From an uncultured Burkholderiales bacterium (lineage in GTDB: Bacteria; Pseudomonadota; Gammaproteobacteria; Burkholderiales; Burkholderiaceae_C), in contig CAIYFE010000343.1 in the NCBI GenBank assembly GCA_903925445.1, forward strand, positions 1 through 11,640: a DNA stretch of 11,640 nucleotides, in the 5' to 3' direction. The notes below the pieces were generated by a model. It saw nothing but the letters and a program-made list of their open reading frames with translations. It ran no database searches and was not told the DNA's origin. Positions within the stretch are counted from its first letter, which is position 1. The number at the start of each line of letters is the position of its first letter. Below, in pieces: positions 1 to 5,915 of this stretch. Position numbers and translations under genes: made by a program.

Positions 1-132
1 AAGGGCGTGAAAGTTCCTATGTCCTCCGCCAATACAGCGGTTGAAGCTGCCGGCGAACGCTTGGAAAGCTTGTGGGAAAAAGCACAACGCCTGAGCCCCT
101 TTGGTGGCGACAAAGACAAGAGCCCCGAGTAA
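1..132 (+). CDS. C-terminal fragment of an unrecognised protein (5' end outside window)
   Basis: An open frame runs from the first base to a TAA at 130-132 and gives 43 residues with no upstream start in the window. The visible tail is a short helical, Glu/Lys/Arg-rich stretch (AAGERLESLWEKAQRLSPF) that ends in a charged GGDKDKSPE tail, which looks like a flexible C-terminus of a soluble or peripheral protein. I do not recognise the family, and no domain motif is present. An internal ATG at 19 would give only 37 residues and has no clear Shine-Dalgarno sequence, so a continuing upstream gene is more likely than a small protein. Codon use resembles the rest of the window. The downstream gene glyA has its own leader and riboswitch, so cotranscription is not needed. 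Confidence 0.6.
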   Translation, partial: KGVKVPMSSANTAVEAAGERLESLWEKAQRLSPFGGDKDKSPE

Positions 133-138
133 TCACGG

Positions 139-144
139 TAAACT
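139..144 (+). promoter_or_regulatory. Possible -10 element of the glyA riboswitch transcript
   Basis: TAAACT matches the -10 consensus at four of six positions. It would place transcription start near 150-152, exactly where the first strand of riboswitch stem P1 begins (152). No convincing -35 hexamer is found 16-18 nt upstream; an AAGACA at 113-118 is too far away. The position is the main support, so this is a tentative call. Confidence 0.35.
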
Positions 145-149
145 CCGGC

Positions 150-270
150 CTGTGCGCGACTGGCGATAGGCGTGCGGGGCTTGGCTCTTGCACCGCTGAC
201 GTGGAAACTTGACCACTGGGAAGCGCACCGCCTTGCTGAGCAAGGCGATTTGCCGTTCGCCTGGGCAGCC
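150..270 (+). promoter_or_regulatory. ZTP (pfl, ZMP/ZTP) riboswitch in the glyA leader
   Basis: This leader RNA matches the hallmarks of the ZTP/pfl riboswitch class, which senses the purine intermediates ZMP/ZTP and activates one-carbon and purine genes. Stem P1 is a perfect GTGCGC 152-157 / GCGCAC 223-228. It encloses the conserved CGACTGGCGA at 157-166 and the partner CTGGGAAGC at 216-224. Between these sit a bulged hairpin (170-175 / 190-196) and a GTGG/CCAC hairpin (201-204 / 213-216). A linker hairpin follows, CGCCTTGC 229-236 / GCAAGGCG 240-247, a perfect 8-bp stem with a TGA loop. The 3' domain is GCCGTTCGCCTGGGCA at 252-267, with P3 pairing TGCC 251-254 to GGCA 264-267 and carrying the signature CGCCTGGGC. 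glyA is a known target of this class. No U-rich terminator follows, so control of translation is more likely than control of termination. Confidence 0.9.
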
Positions 271-311
271 CTGCATTTTGATGTGCTGGGATCACCTTCA
301 TGAGGACTGCC

Positions 312-1556
312 ATGTACAACCGCTCTATCTTGGTCGAACAGACCGACCCCGAACTTTGGGCTGCGATTCAAGCCGAAAACGCTCGCCAAGAACACCACAT
401 CGAACTCATCGCCAGCGAAAACTACGCTTCGCCTGCGGTCATGCAAGCCCAAGGCTCGCAGTTGACCAACAAATACGCCGAAGGCTACCCAGGCAAGCGC
501 TACTACGGCGGATGCGAAAACGTCGACGTGGCCGAACAACTGGCCATCGATCGCATCAAAAAAATCTTCGGTGCTGATGCTGCCAACGTCCAACCGCATT
601 GCGGCGCGTCAGCCAACGAAGCCGTGTTTTTGGCTTTCTTGAAACCCGGTGACACCATCATGGGCATGAGCTTGGCCGAAGGCGGTCACTTGACCCACGG
701 CATGGCGCTGAACATGTCGGGCAAGTGGTTCAACGTGGTGTCTTATGGCTTGGACAGCAAAGAAGCCATTGACTACGACGCCATGGAAGCCAAAGCCCGC
801 GAACACAAACCCAAACTCATCGTGGCAGGCGCTTCGGCTTACAGCTTGCACATCGATTGGGCGCGTTTTGCCAAAGTGGCCAAAGAAGTCGGCGCCATTT
901 TCATGGTGGACATGGCGCATTACGCGGGACTGATTGCCGCAGGCGTCTACCCCAACCCCGTGCCGCACGCCGATGTGGTGACATCGACCACCCACAAGAG
1001 CTTGCGCGGCCCCCGTGGCGGCATCATCTTGATGAAAGCCGAGCACGAAAAAGCCATCAACAGCGCCATCTTCCCTGGCCTGCAAGGCGGTCCTTTGATG
1101 CACGTCATCGCAGCCAAAGCGGTGGCTTTCAAAGAAGCCATGCAGCCCGAATTCAAAGCCTACCAAGAACAAGTGGTGAAAAACGCCAAAATTGTGGCGG
1201 ACACTTTGACCGAGCGCGGCTTGCGCATTGTCAGCGGCGGCACGCAAAGCCACGTGATGTTGGTGGATCTGCGTTCCAAAAAAATCACCGGCAAAGAAGC
1301 CGAAGCCGCATTGGGCGCTGCCCACATGACGATCAATAAAAACGCCATCCCCAACGACCCCGAAAAACCTTTTGTCACCAGCGGCGTGCGCATCGGCACA
1401 CCCGCCATGACCACACGGGGCTTCAAAGACGAGGAGGCGCGCATGACAGCACACTTGATCGCTGATGTGTTGGACAACCCGCACGACGAAGCCAACATCG
1501 CAGCCGTTCGCGCCAAGGTGCACGCGCTGACGTCGCGTTTTCCGGTTTACAAGTAA
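312..1556 (+). CDS. glyA: Serine hydroxymethyltransferase
   Basis: This PLP enzyme of the cytoplasm interconverts serine + THF with glycine + 5,10-methylene-THF and is the main one-carbon source. At 414 residues it has the standard bacterial length. Visible motifs are [10 protein letters not shown] near the N-terminus, the [18 protein letters not shown] substrate region, the [12 protein letters not shown]-ring segment, and the Schiff-base lysine in [12 protein letters not shown] at K229, the same number as in E. coli. The C-terminal [14 protein letters not shown] segment is intact. The start at 312 is preferred over an in-frame ATG at 300 because TGAGGA at 301-306 is a good Shine-Dalgarno sequence 5 nt upstream and family members begin MYNRS-like. 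The gene lies behind a ZTP riboswitch, so its expression is predicted to rise when ZMP/ZTP accumulates. nrdR follows after 24 nt. Confidence 0.98.
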   Translation: MYNRSILVEQTDPELWAAIQAENARQEHHIELIASENYASPAVMQAQGSQLTNKYAEGYPGKRYYGGCENVDVAEQLAIDRIKKIFGADAANVQPHCGASANEAVFLAFLKPGDTIMGMSLAEGGHLTHGMALNMSGKWFNVVSYGLDSKEAIDYDAMEAKAREHKPKLIVAGASAYSLHIDWARFAKVAKEVGAIFMVDMAHYAGLIAAGVYPNPVPHADVVTSTTHKSLRGPRGGIILMKAEHEKAINSAIFPGLQGGPLMHVIAAKAVAFKEAMQPEFKAYQEQVVKNAKIVADTLTERGLRIVSGGTQSHVMLVDLRSKKITGKEAEAALGAAHMTINKNAIPNDPEKPFVTSGVRIGTPAMTTRGFKDEEARMTAHLIADVLDNPHDEANIAAVRAKVHALTSRFPVYK

Positions 1557-1580
1557 AGCCGAACGCGCCAAGGTCGTCCC

Positions 1581-2030
1581 ATGAAGTGCCCTTTTTGCGG
1601 TCACCTTGAAACCCAAGTGGTGGAGACGCGTCTGTCCGAAGACGGCGACTCCATCCGCCGCCGCCGGCAATGCGGCGCTTGCGAAAAGCGTTACACCACC
1701 TACGAGCGCCCCGATGTGAGTTTTCCCAACATCGTCAAAAAAGACGGGCGTCGCATTGAGTACAAACGGCAAAAATTGTTGGAATCCATGGGGCTTGCCT
1801 TGCGCAAGCGCCCGGTGAGCACCGAACAAGTCGACAACGCCATCGAACGCATTGAAGAAAAATTATTGAGCCTGGGACAACGCGAAGTGCCCTCGACCCG
1901 CATTGGCGAGCTGGTCATGCGCGAGCTCAAGCGCTTGGACAAAGTGGCTTACATCCGATTTGCCAGCGTCTACCGAAGCTTTGAAGACATCGACGACTTC
2001 AAAAGTTTGGTGGATGAAGTTCGCAAATAG
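1581..2030 (+). CDS. nrdR: Transcriptional repressor NrdR of ribonucleotide reductase genes
   Basis: NrdR is a nucleotide-sensing repressor that binds NrdR boxes in front of ribonucleotide reductase operons. The 149-residue product has the full family layout. An N-terminal zinc ribbon carries C3, C6, C31 and C34 (CPFC and CGAC), followed by an Arg-rich DNA-binding stretch around SIRRRRQ. An ATP-cone domain from about residue 49 to 139 begins [11 protein letters not shown] and contains the [10 protein letters not shown] segment. AAGG at 1570-1573 lies 7 nt before the ATG. The 24-nt gap to glyA and lack of a terminator suggest cotranscription with glyA. The glyA-nrdR pairing is common in proteobacteria. 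I see no NrdR box in this window. Confidence 0.97.
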   Translation: MKCPFCGHLETQVVETRLSEDGDSIRRRRQCGACEKRYTTYERPDVSFPNIVKKDGRRIEYKRQKLLESMGLALRKRPVSTEQVDNAIERIEEKLLSLGQREVPSTRIGELVMRELKRLDKVAYIRFASVYRSFEDIDDFKSLVDEVRK

Positions 2031-2070
2031 TTTTCGAGTCACAAAAACACTGCGCAAAAAACCGATTGCC

Positions 2071-2076
2071 TAGCAT
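2071..2076 (+). promoter_or_regulatory. Possible -10 element for the minor pilin operon
   Basis: TAGCAT lies 7 nt before the fimT ATG, in the 53-nt A-rich gap after nrdR. It matches the -10 consensus at four of six positions. No good -35 is visible at 16-18 nt. If it is used, transcription would begin at or next to the start codon. No rho-independent terminator is seen between nrdR and fimT. Confidence 0.3.
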
Positions 2077-2083
2077 CCACGCG

Positions 2084-2563
2084 ATGCGATGTTTTGGTTT
2101 TACTTTGACCGAGCTTTTGGTCAGCCTGAGTGTATTGAGCGTGCTTCTTGGATTTGCTGCGCCGAGTTGGCGCCAGACGCAAGACAAAGTTCAGCTGATC
2201 TCGCTTTATCAGCAACTCATCCACGATGTGCAAACGGCTCGCGTACAAGCCCTGCAACGCGGCACCACCTTGAAGTTGTTGCGCACCACGGGTTGCGCTT
2301 GGGGCTCCAGCAACGCCACCGATTGGAGCTGTGGCTGGCAGTTGCAGGTGGCAGAAACGAGCGAAGTCCTTGCCAGCCATCGATCAGAGTTTGCTTTGCG
2401 CATTGTTTTCAGCAATGCCACGCCGCTGAGCATCAATGGGCAAGGCAACTTGAGCGGCCTGGGCGTGCGCTGGGTTTTCCAAACCGCAGCGGGCTTGACA
2501 CAAGTGGTGTGCATCAACACCACGGGACGCATTCGCAGCACCGTGGGGGACACATGCAGCTGA
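2084..2563 (+). CDS. fimT: FimT/GspH-family type IV minor pilin (pseudopilin)
   Basis: The protein is a prepilin of the type IV pilus / type II secretion superfamily. Its leader MRCFG ends in the prepilin peptidase Gly, followed by mature FTLTELLVSLSVLSVLLGFAA with Phe+1, Glu+5 and a hydrophobic helix of about 20 residues. The 159-residue length and the C-terminal part (SINGQGNLSG, a CINTTGR-type strand) resemble the GspH/FimT domain. Cysteines in the TGC...SC region could form a disulfide in the periplasm. The ATG at 2084 is chosen because it gives a canonical 5-residue leader; an in-frame TTG at 2066 would add six residues. There is no strong Shine-Dalgarno sequence at either. It leads a five-gene minor pilin operon and overlaps pilV by 10 nt. 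It could equally be called fimU or gspH. Confidence 0.85.
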   Translation: MRCFGFTLTELLVSLSVLSVLLGFAAPSWRQTQDKVQLISLYQQLIHDVQTARVQALQRGTTLKLLRTTGCAWGSSNATDWSCGWQLQVAETSEVLASHRSEFALRIVFSNATPLSINGQGNLSGLGVRWVFQTAAGLTQVVCINTTGRIRSTVGDTCS

Positions 2564-3048
2564 GGCGCGCGCGTGGATTTGCATTGCTCGAAGCCTTGTT
2601 GGCGATGGCTTTGTTTGCATCGGCTGGACTGGCTGCCTTGTGGTCGTTGCAACACACGGCTCAGCAACAACGGCAACAACTGCTGCAATCGACCGCCATG
2701 TTGTTGGCGCAAGACTTGAGCGAACGCATGTTCGTCAATGCCCACCAAACGGCTTTGTACGCGCGCACTTGGCAAAGCCAAACGCCGATCAGCGCCTCAG
2801 ATTGCACGCAACAGCTTTGCACAGCCACTGCTCTGGCCGCTTGGGACTTGCAGCAATGGCTGGACTTGGTGCGCAAACAACTGCCTCAAGGCGATGCCCA
2901 AATTCAGCCAATGCCACGATTTGTCAACGCTTGGTCGGTGACACTGGCTTGGAAGGATGAGCGTACCCAGCCGATCAACGACGAGGCCTTGCCCAGTTGT
3001 CCTGCGGGTCTGCGCTGCTGGCAACTCGTATTCAGTGCGAGGCTTTGA
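2554..3048 (+). CDS. pilV: Type IV pilus minor pilin PilV
   Basis: The protein is a minor pilin thought to belong to the initiation/tip complex of type IV pili at the inner membrane. The 164-residue product begins MQLRRARG, a basic 8-residue leader, followed by mature FALLEALLAMALFASAGLAALWSLQ with Phe+1, Glu+5 and a hydrophobic helix. The later CPAGLRCWQL segment carries two cysteines that may pair, and the protein ends in a short hydrophobic strand. The start is fixed by GGGGGA at 2545-2550 before the ATG and by the leader, although the frame stays open far upstream inside fimT. It overlaps fimT by 10 nt and ends 2 nt before pilW. Assignment as PilV rests on the FALLEALLA-type N-terminus and the position second in the operon. 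Confidence 0.87.
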   Translation: MQLRRARGFALLEALLAMALFASAGLAALWSLQHTAQQQRQQLLQSTAMLLAQDLSERMFVNAHQTALYARTWQSQTPISASDCTQQLCTATALAAWDLQQWLDLVRKQLPQGDAQIQPMPRFVNAWSVTLAWKDERTQPINDEALPSCPAGLRCWQLVFSARL

Positions 3049-3050
3049 AC

Positions 3051-3767
3051 ATGCGCGGTCACAGTTTGCCCGAGCTCATGGTGGGCATGGCGATCGGTTT
3101 GGGGGTGGTGGGCGCTGCTTTGATGGCTTACACAGCAAGCAGGCAAACGCAAGACAACTTGCAAGCAGCCCTTGGCGTGCATCACAACGCACACGTGGCG
3201 CTGCGAAATTTACAGCAAAGCATGGAGCGCATAGGCGGCCTTTTTGTCATGACGCAAGCAGGCGCAGTGCAATGGAGCACGCCCTACAACACCAAGTTTC
3301 CGCAGCTACAAGCGCAGCGATTGACCTCGTACAGCGACCGGCTCAGCCTGGGACATTGGCAGGCTTTTGAAGATTCAGATTGCCAAGGCAACAAAGCCAG
3401 CAAAACCGAGTTGATCCTCAACGACTATGTGCTCAACGCCAAGCAAGAGCTGACCTGCCGCGACACCCGCGCCAGCACCAACAACGGCTACCAAGCTTTG
3501 GCTGAAGGCATCGAAGAAATGCGATTTCGTTTCGCACAAGCCAACGCCCCTCACACCGCGCTGGTCTGGCTCAACAGCGATGAAATGAGCCAACCCGAGC
3601 ACGTGTTGGCCATCGAGATCTGCCTGCGCGTGGCCAGCATTGAAAAAGTGCAGGCCACAGCGCCGGGTGAATCTTGCACAGGTCAATTTGTGGCTGCGGA
3701 TGGACGGATAAGGCGCGTCTTTCGTCGCGTGGTGGCTTTGCGCCATCGTTCTGGGTTGGCGCCATGA
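3051..3767 (+). CDS. pilW: Type IV pilus minor pilin PilW
   Basis: The protein is a large minor pilin (238 residues), typical of PilW. It begins MRG, a very short leader, then HSLPELMVGMAIGLGVVGAAL, giving Glu+5 and a hydrophobic helix. The body has the PilW pattern: a helical NLQQSMERIGGLF stretch, a central Cys pair (SDCQGN...LTCRD), a GIEEMRFRF strand and a late SCTGQF. GAGG at 3039-3042 lies 8 nt upstream of the ATG; an in-frame upstream ATG at 2997 lies inside pilV and lacks a leader. Oddly, the predicted mature residue +1 is His and residue +4 is Pro, where Phe/Leu and Val/Ile are usual. It starts 2 nt after pilV and overlaps pilX by four bases (ATGA). Confidence 0.88.
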   Translation: MRGHSLPELMVGMAIGLGVVGAALMAYTASRQTQDNLQAALGVHHNAHVALRNLQQSMERIGGLFVMTQAGAVQWSTPYNTKFPQLQAQRLTSYSDRLSLGHWQAFEDSDCQGNKASKTELILNDYVLNAKQELTCRDTRASTNNGYQALAEGIEEMRFRFAQANAPHTALVWLNSDEMSQPEHVLAIEICLRVASIEKVQATAPGESCTGQFVAADGRIRRVFRRVVALRHRSGLAP

Positions 3768-4354
3768 AGTGCAAGCAGGCGCAAAGCGGTCTGGCGCTCT
3801 CGTCGGTCTTGGTGTTGATGAGCTTGTTGGCGTGGGTGGCGTTGAGCAGTTGGCGACAAGTTGTGACCCACGCCTTATTGCTCAACGCGCAAGCCGATCA
3901 CCTGCGCGCACAGCAACAAGCGCAGGCCACGTTGATGTGGGCTAAGCAACTCATCCAAGAAAAAACCAATTCTCAACTGCCCAACCACTTGCAAGCGTGG
4001 AGCCAATTTCGCCAACAACTGCCTTGGGATGGCTGTCGCAACGGATTTTGTGCGTTTGGCAACGACAACCTTTCGCCGGGACTTTCTTTTTGGAAAACAC
4101 AAACCCAGCACGCGCGGGCCCTGCCTGCTGAATTCAGCATTCACGGCGATAACAAAGCTTGGTATTGGATTGAAGTCTTGCCCGATGCACAACGCGTCAA
4201 AGCGCAAGCGGCCGATCCATTTGTCTACCGAATCACCGTGCTGGCACAAGGCGTCAAACCGGCCAGCTTGGTGGTGCAACAAGCGATGTGGCAAAGCGAT
4301 GCCGATCCCCTCAACACTGGCCGCTGGCTGTCTTGGAAAACGCTGCTCGAATGA
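3764..4354 (+). CDS. pilX: Type IV pilus minor pilin PilX-like
   Basis: The 196-residue prepilin-like protein has leader MKCKQAQSG, then LALSSVLVLMSLLAWVALSSW, a single N-terminal hydrophobic helix. There is no Glu at +5 (Ser instead), which fits the PilX/GspK-type subunits that tend to lack this residue. The rest is Gln-rich helical sequence, then a GCRNGFCAFG Cys pair and beta-like segments ending VYRITVLAQGVKPASLVVQQAMW, which resembles the conserved PilX C-terminus (YRITARGxG..A). The start at 3764 uses the ATGA overlap with pilW; the same frame is open 90 nt further upstream but lies in pilW. It overlaps the next gene by four bases. In related operons pilY1 often follows pilX; here it does not. 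Confidence 0.83.
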   Translation: MKCKQAQSGLALSSVLVLMSLLAWVALSSWRQVVTHALLLNAQADHLRAQQQAQATLMWAKQLIQEKTNSQLPNHLQAWSQFRQQLPWDGCRNGFCAFGNDNLSPGLSFWKTQTQHARALPAEFSIHGDNKAWYWIEVLPDAQRVKAQAADPFVYRITVLAQGVKPASLVVQQAMWQSDADPLNTGRWLSWKTLLE

Positions 4355-4761
4355 AAAAAATTCCGCTCGGTTTTAGCTTGATTGAATTGCTCATCGCCTT
4401 GGCCATCATCGCCACGCTCAGCACTTGGGCTTGGCCCAACTACCAACTCACGGTCATGCGCAGCCAACGTGTGCAAGCGCGCAATGGCTTGATGCTGCTC
4501 GCGCATTGGCTGGAACGCTCAGCAACCAGCAGCGGCAAATACCCAGACAGCAAAACAATTCCCAGCGGCTTGCTGCAAACCCAAGGTGGGCATTACCTGC
4601 TGCAAGTGCAAGTGCAAGCCGATGCCCAAACCTACCTGCTCAAAGCCGTGCCTCAGCAACAACAAGTCTTGGATGCTTGCGGCAGCTTCACGCTCAACCA
4701 TTTGGGTGAACGGGGCGTGCAAAACGCCAGCCAAAGCAGCCTGCAATGCTGGGCGCGCTAA
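4351..4761 (+). CDS. pilE: Type IV minor pilin PilE-like
   Basis: The 136-residue pilin has leader MKKIPLG, then FSLIELLIALAIIATLSTWAWPNYQ, a textbook class III/type IVa N-terminus with Phe+1 and Glu+5. Two cysteines frame the C-terminal region (DACGSF and SLQCWAR), consistent with the disulfide-bonded D-loop of PilE/PilA-type pilins. Its short length and its place at the end of the minor pilin operon suggest the minor pilin PilE rather than the major subunit, but length alone does not settle this. The ATG overlaps the pilX stop (ATGA). The ribD start follows 29 nt after the stop. Confidence 0.88.
   Translation: MKKIPLGFSLIELLIALAIIATLSTWAWPNYQLTVMRSQRVQARNGLMLLAHWLERSATSSGKYPDSKTIPSGLLQTQGGHYLLQVQVQADAQTYLLKAVPQQQQVLDACGSFTLNHLGERGVQNASQSSLQCWAR
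4601..4618 (+). repeat. In-frame hexamer tandem repeat inside pilE-like gene
   Basis: TGCAAG is repeated three times in perfect tandem, and the region encodes an alternating Gln-Val strand (LQVQVQAD). Gain or loss of a unit would keep the frame, so it may be a minor slippage site. It could also simply reflect the amphipathic strand it encodes. Confidence 0.6.
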
Positions 4762-4778
4762 GCGCAGCGCGAACAATT

Positions 4779-4784
4779 CATAAT
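4779..4784 (+). promoter_or_regulatory. Possible -10 element for ribD
   Basis: CATAAT matches five of six bases of the -10 consensus and ends 6 nt before the ribD ATG. It lies within a small inverted repeat, CAATT 4774-4778 / AATTG 4782-4786. A -35 hexamer is not apparent. If functional it would start a leaderless or nearly leaderless ribD transcript. Confidence 0.35.
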
Positions 4785-4790
4785 TGAGCG

Positions 4791-5888
4791 ATGACTTTTT
4801 CTGCTGTCGATACCCAATTCATGCGCCAAGCTCTGGACTTGGCCGAGCAAGCGCTGTTTTTAACCTCGCCCAATCCCCGCGTGGGCTGTGTGCTGGTCAA
4901 AGACGGGCGTGTCATCGGCCAGGGCCACACCCAGCGCGCGGGTCAAGCGCATGCGGAGGTCATGGCGTTGCGCGATGCACAGCACGCAGGCGCCGATGTC
5001 CAAGGGGCTACCGCTTACGTGACGCTGGAGCCATGCAGTCACCAAGGGCGCACGGGGCCTTGTTGCGACGCCTTGATTCAAGCGGGCATTGCCCGCGTGG
5101 TGGTTGCATTGCAAGACCCCAACCCCCAAGTCGCAGGCCAAGGCTTGGCGCGCTTGCAAGCAGCGGGCTTGGAGGTGTTGACGGGCGTGTGTGCCCAACA
5201 AGCCCATGAATTGAACATCGGTTTTTTCAAACGCATGACCACCGGCTTGCCTTGGGTGCGCTTGAAAATCGCGGCTTCTTTGGATGGCCAAACGGCGTTG
5301 CTCAATGGTGTGAGCCAATGGATCACCGGCGAACAAGCCCGCCACGACGGCCATGTGTGGCGAGCCCGAGCTTGCGCCATCTTGACGGGCATTGGCACCG
5401 TGCTGGAAGACAACCCGCAGCTCAATGTCCGCGCTGTTGCCACGCCACGCCAACCCACTTTGGTGGTGGTGGACAGCCGCCTTGAAACACCGCCAACTGC
5501 CGCCTTGTTTCAGCCCGAGCGTCCTGTTTGGCTTTACTGCGCACAGCCTGAGGCCAAGCACCAGGCCGCTTTGAGCGCAAAAGCCGACATTCGCCAACTG
5601 CCCAACCCCCACGGCAAAGTTCAACTGCCCGACATGTTGCGCGATTTGGGTCAGCGCGGCATCAACGAGTTGCACGTTGAAGCGGGACACAAACTCAACG
5701 GCTCGCTGCTGCGAGAGGGTTTGGTGGACGAATTGCTGATTTACATGGCGCCTTTGCTCATGGGACAAGGCCGAGGCATGAGCAACTTGGGGCCGTTTGA
5801 AGCCCTGTCGCAAGCGCAGGCTTTGCACTTTCACAGCGTGACGCCTGTTGGGGCGGATTTGAGGGTTTTGGCACGCTTTTCAAAATGA
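4791..5888 (+). CDS. ribD: Bifunctional diaminohydroxyphosphoribosylaminopyrimidine deaminase / 5-amino-6-(5-phosphoribosylamino)uracil reductase
   Basis: RibD carries out steps two and three of riboflavin synthesis in the cytoplasm, deaminating and then NADPH-reducing the GTP-derived pyrimidine. The 365-residue protein has the normal two-domain layout. The N-terminal cytidine-deaminase-like domain carries the zinc site HAE (H54, E56) and PCSHQGRTGPC (C82, C91). The reductase domain begins near residue 153 with LPWVRLKIAASLDGQTAL and includes SQWITGEQARHDGH and the C-terminal ELHVEAGHKLNGSLL and VDELLIYMAPLLMG segments. All catalytic features are present. The ATG at 4791 has only a weak Shine-Dalgarno sequence and a -10-like CATAAT just upstream. 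The preceding gap is 29 nt, too short for an FMN riboswitch. Confidence 0.98.
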   Translation: MTFSAVDTQFMRQALDLAEQALFLTSPNPRVGCVLVKDGRVIGQGHTQRAGQAHAEVMALRDAQHAGADVQGATAYVTLEPCSHQGRTGPCCDALIQAGIARVVVALQDPNPQVAGQGLARLQAAGLEVLTGVCAQQAHELNIGFFKRMTTGLPWVRLKIAASLDGQTALLNGVSQWITGEQARHDGHVWRARACAILTGIGTVLEDNPQLNVRAVATPRQPTLVVVDSRLETPPTAALFQPERPVWLYCAQPEAKHQAALSAKADIRQLPNPHGKVQLPDMLRDLGQRGINELHVEAGHKLNGSLLREGLVDELLIYMAPLLMGQGRGMSNLGPFEALSQAQALHFHSVTPVGADLRVLARFSK

Positions 5889-5901
5889 GGTTTGCAAACC
5901 T
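5888..5901. promoter_or_regulatory. Perfect 14-bp palindrome between ribD and ribE
   Basis: AGGTTTGCAAACCT is its own reverse complement over all 14 bases. It begins on the last base of the ribD stop codon and lies directly before the -10-like GAAAAT and the ribE start. The symmetry suits a dimeric DNA-binding protein. As RNA it cannot form a good hairpin because there is no loop, and no U-run follows, so it is not a terminator. Which protein binds, if any, is unknown. Confidence 0.45.
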
Positions 5902-5903
5902 GC

Positions 5904-5909
5904 GAAAAT
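5904..5909 (+). promoter_or_regulatory. Possible extended -10 element for ribE
   Basis: GAAAAT is preceded by TGC (5901-5903), giving the TGn extension typical of -10 elements that need no -35. It ends 6 nt before the ribE ATG, so transcription would begin close to the start codon. The first base departs from the TATAAT consensus, and no -35 is evident. Confidence 0.35.
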
Positions 5910-5915
5910 AGCGGG

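Noticed and set aside
17..319. Minus-strand open frame across the riboswitch region
   Set aside because: The RNA-structure signals are on the plus strand and the peptide has no recognisable features.
209..577. Plus-strand open frame starting within the glyA leader
   Set aside because: It starts inside the ZTP riboswitch, has no Shine-Dalgarno sequence, and then runs out of frame across glyA.
609..1829. Long minus-strand open frame (406 codons) opposite glyA and nrdR
   Set aside because: It is an antisense shadow produced by the biased codon use of glyA. It crosses two certain genes, is unusually rich in His and Phe, and has no recognisable motif.
2031..2083. Possible terminator or NrdR box between nrdR and fimT
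   Set aside because: There is no stem followed by a T-run and no NrdR-box-like palindrome, only an A-rich gap with a -10-like TAGCAT.
2089..2553. N-terminal extension of the pilV frame back into fimT
   Set aside because: The extension is out-of-frame fimT sequence. The real start at 2554 has a Shine-Dalgarno sequence and gives a canonical prepilin leader.
4601..4618. Tandem TGCAAG repeat as a phase-variation site
   Set aside because: Only three units of 6 bp, so changes would stay in frame; it is best explained by the Gln-Val strand it encodes.
4860..5834. Minus-strand open frame (324 codons) opposite ribD
   Set aside because: It lies wholly within ribD, whose catalytic motifs are intact, and the antisense product has low-quality composition without domains.
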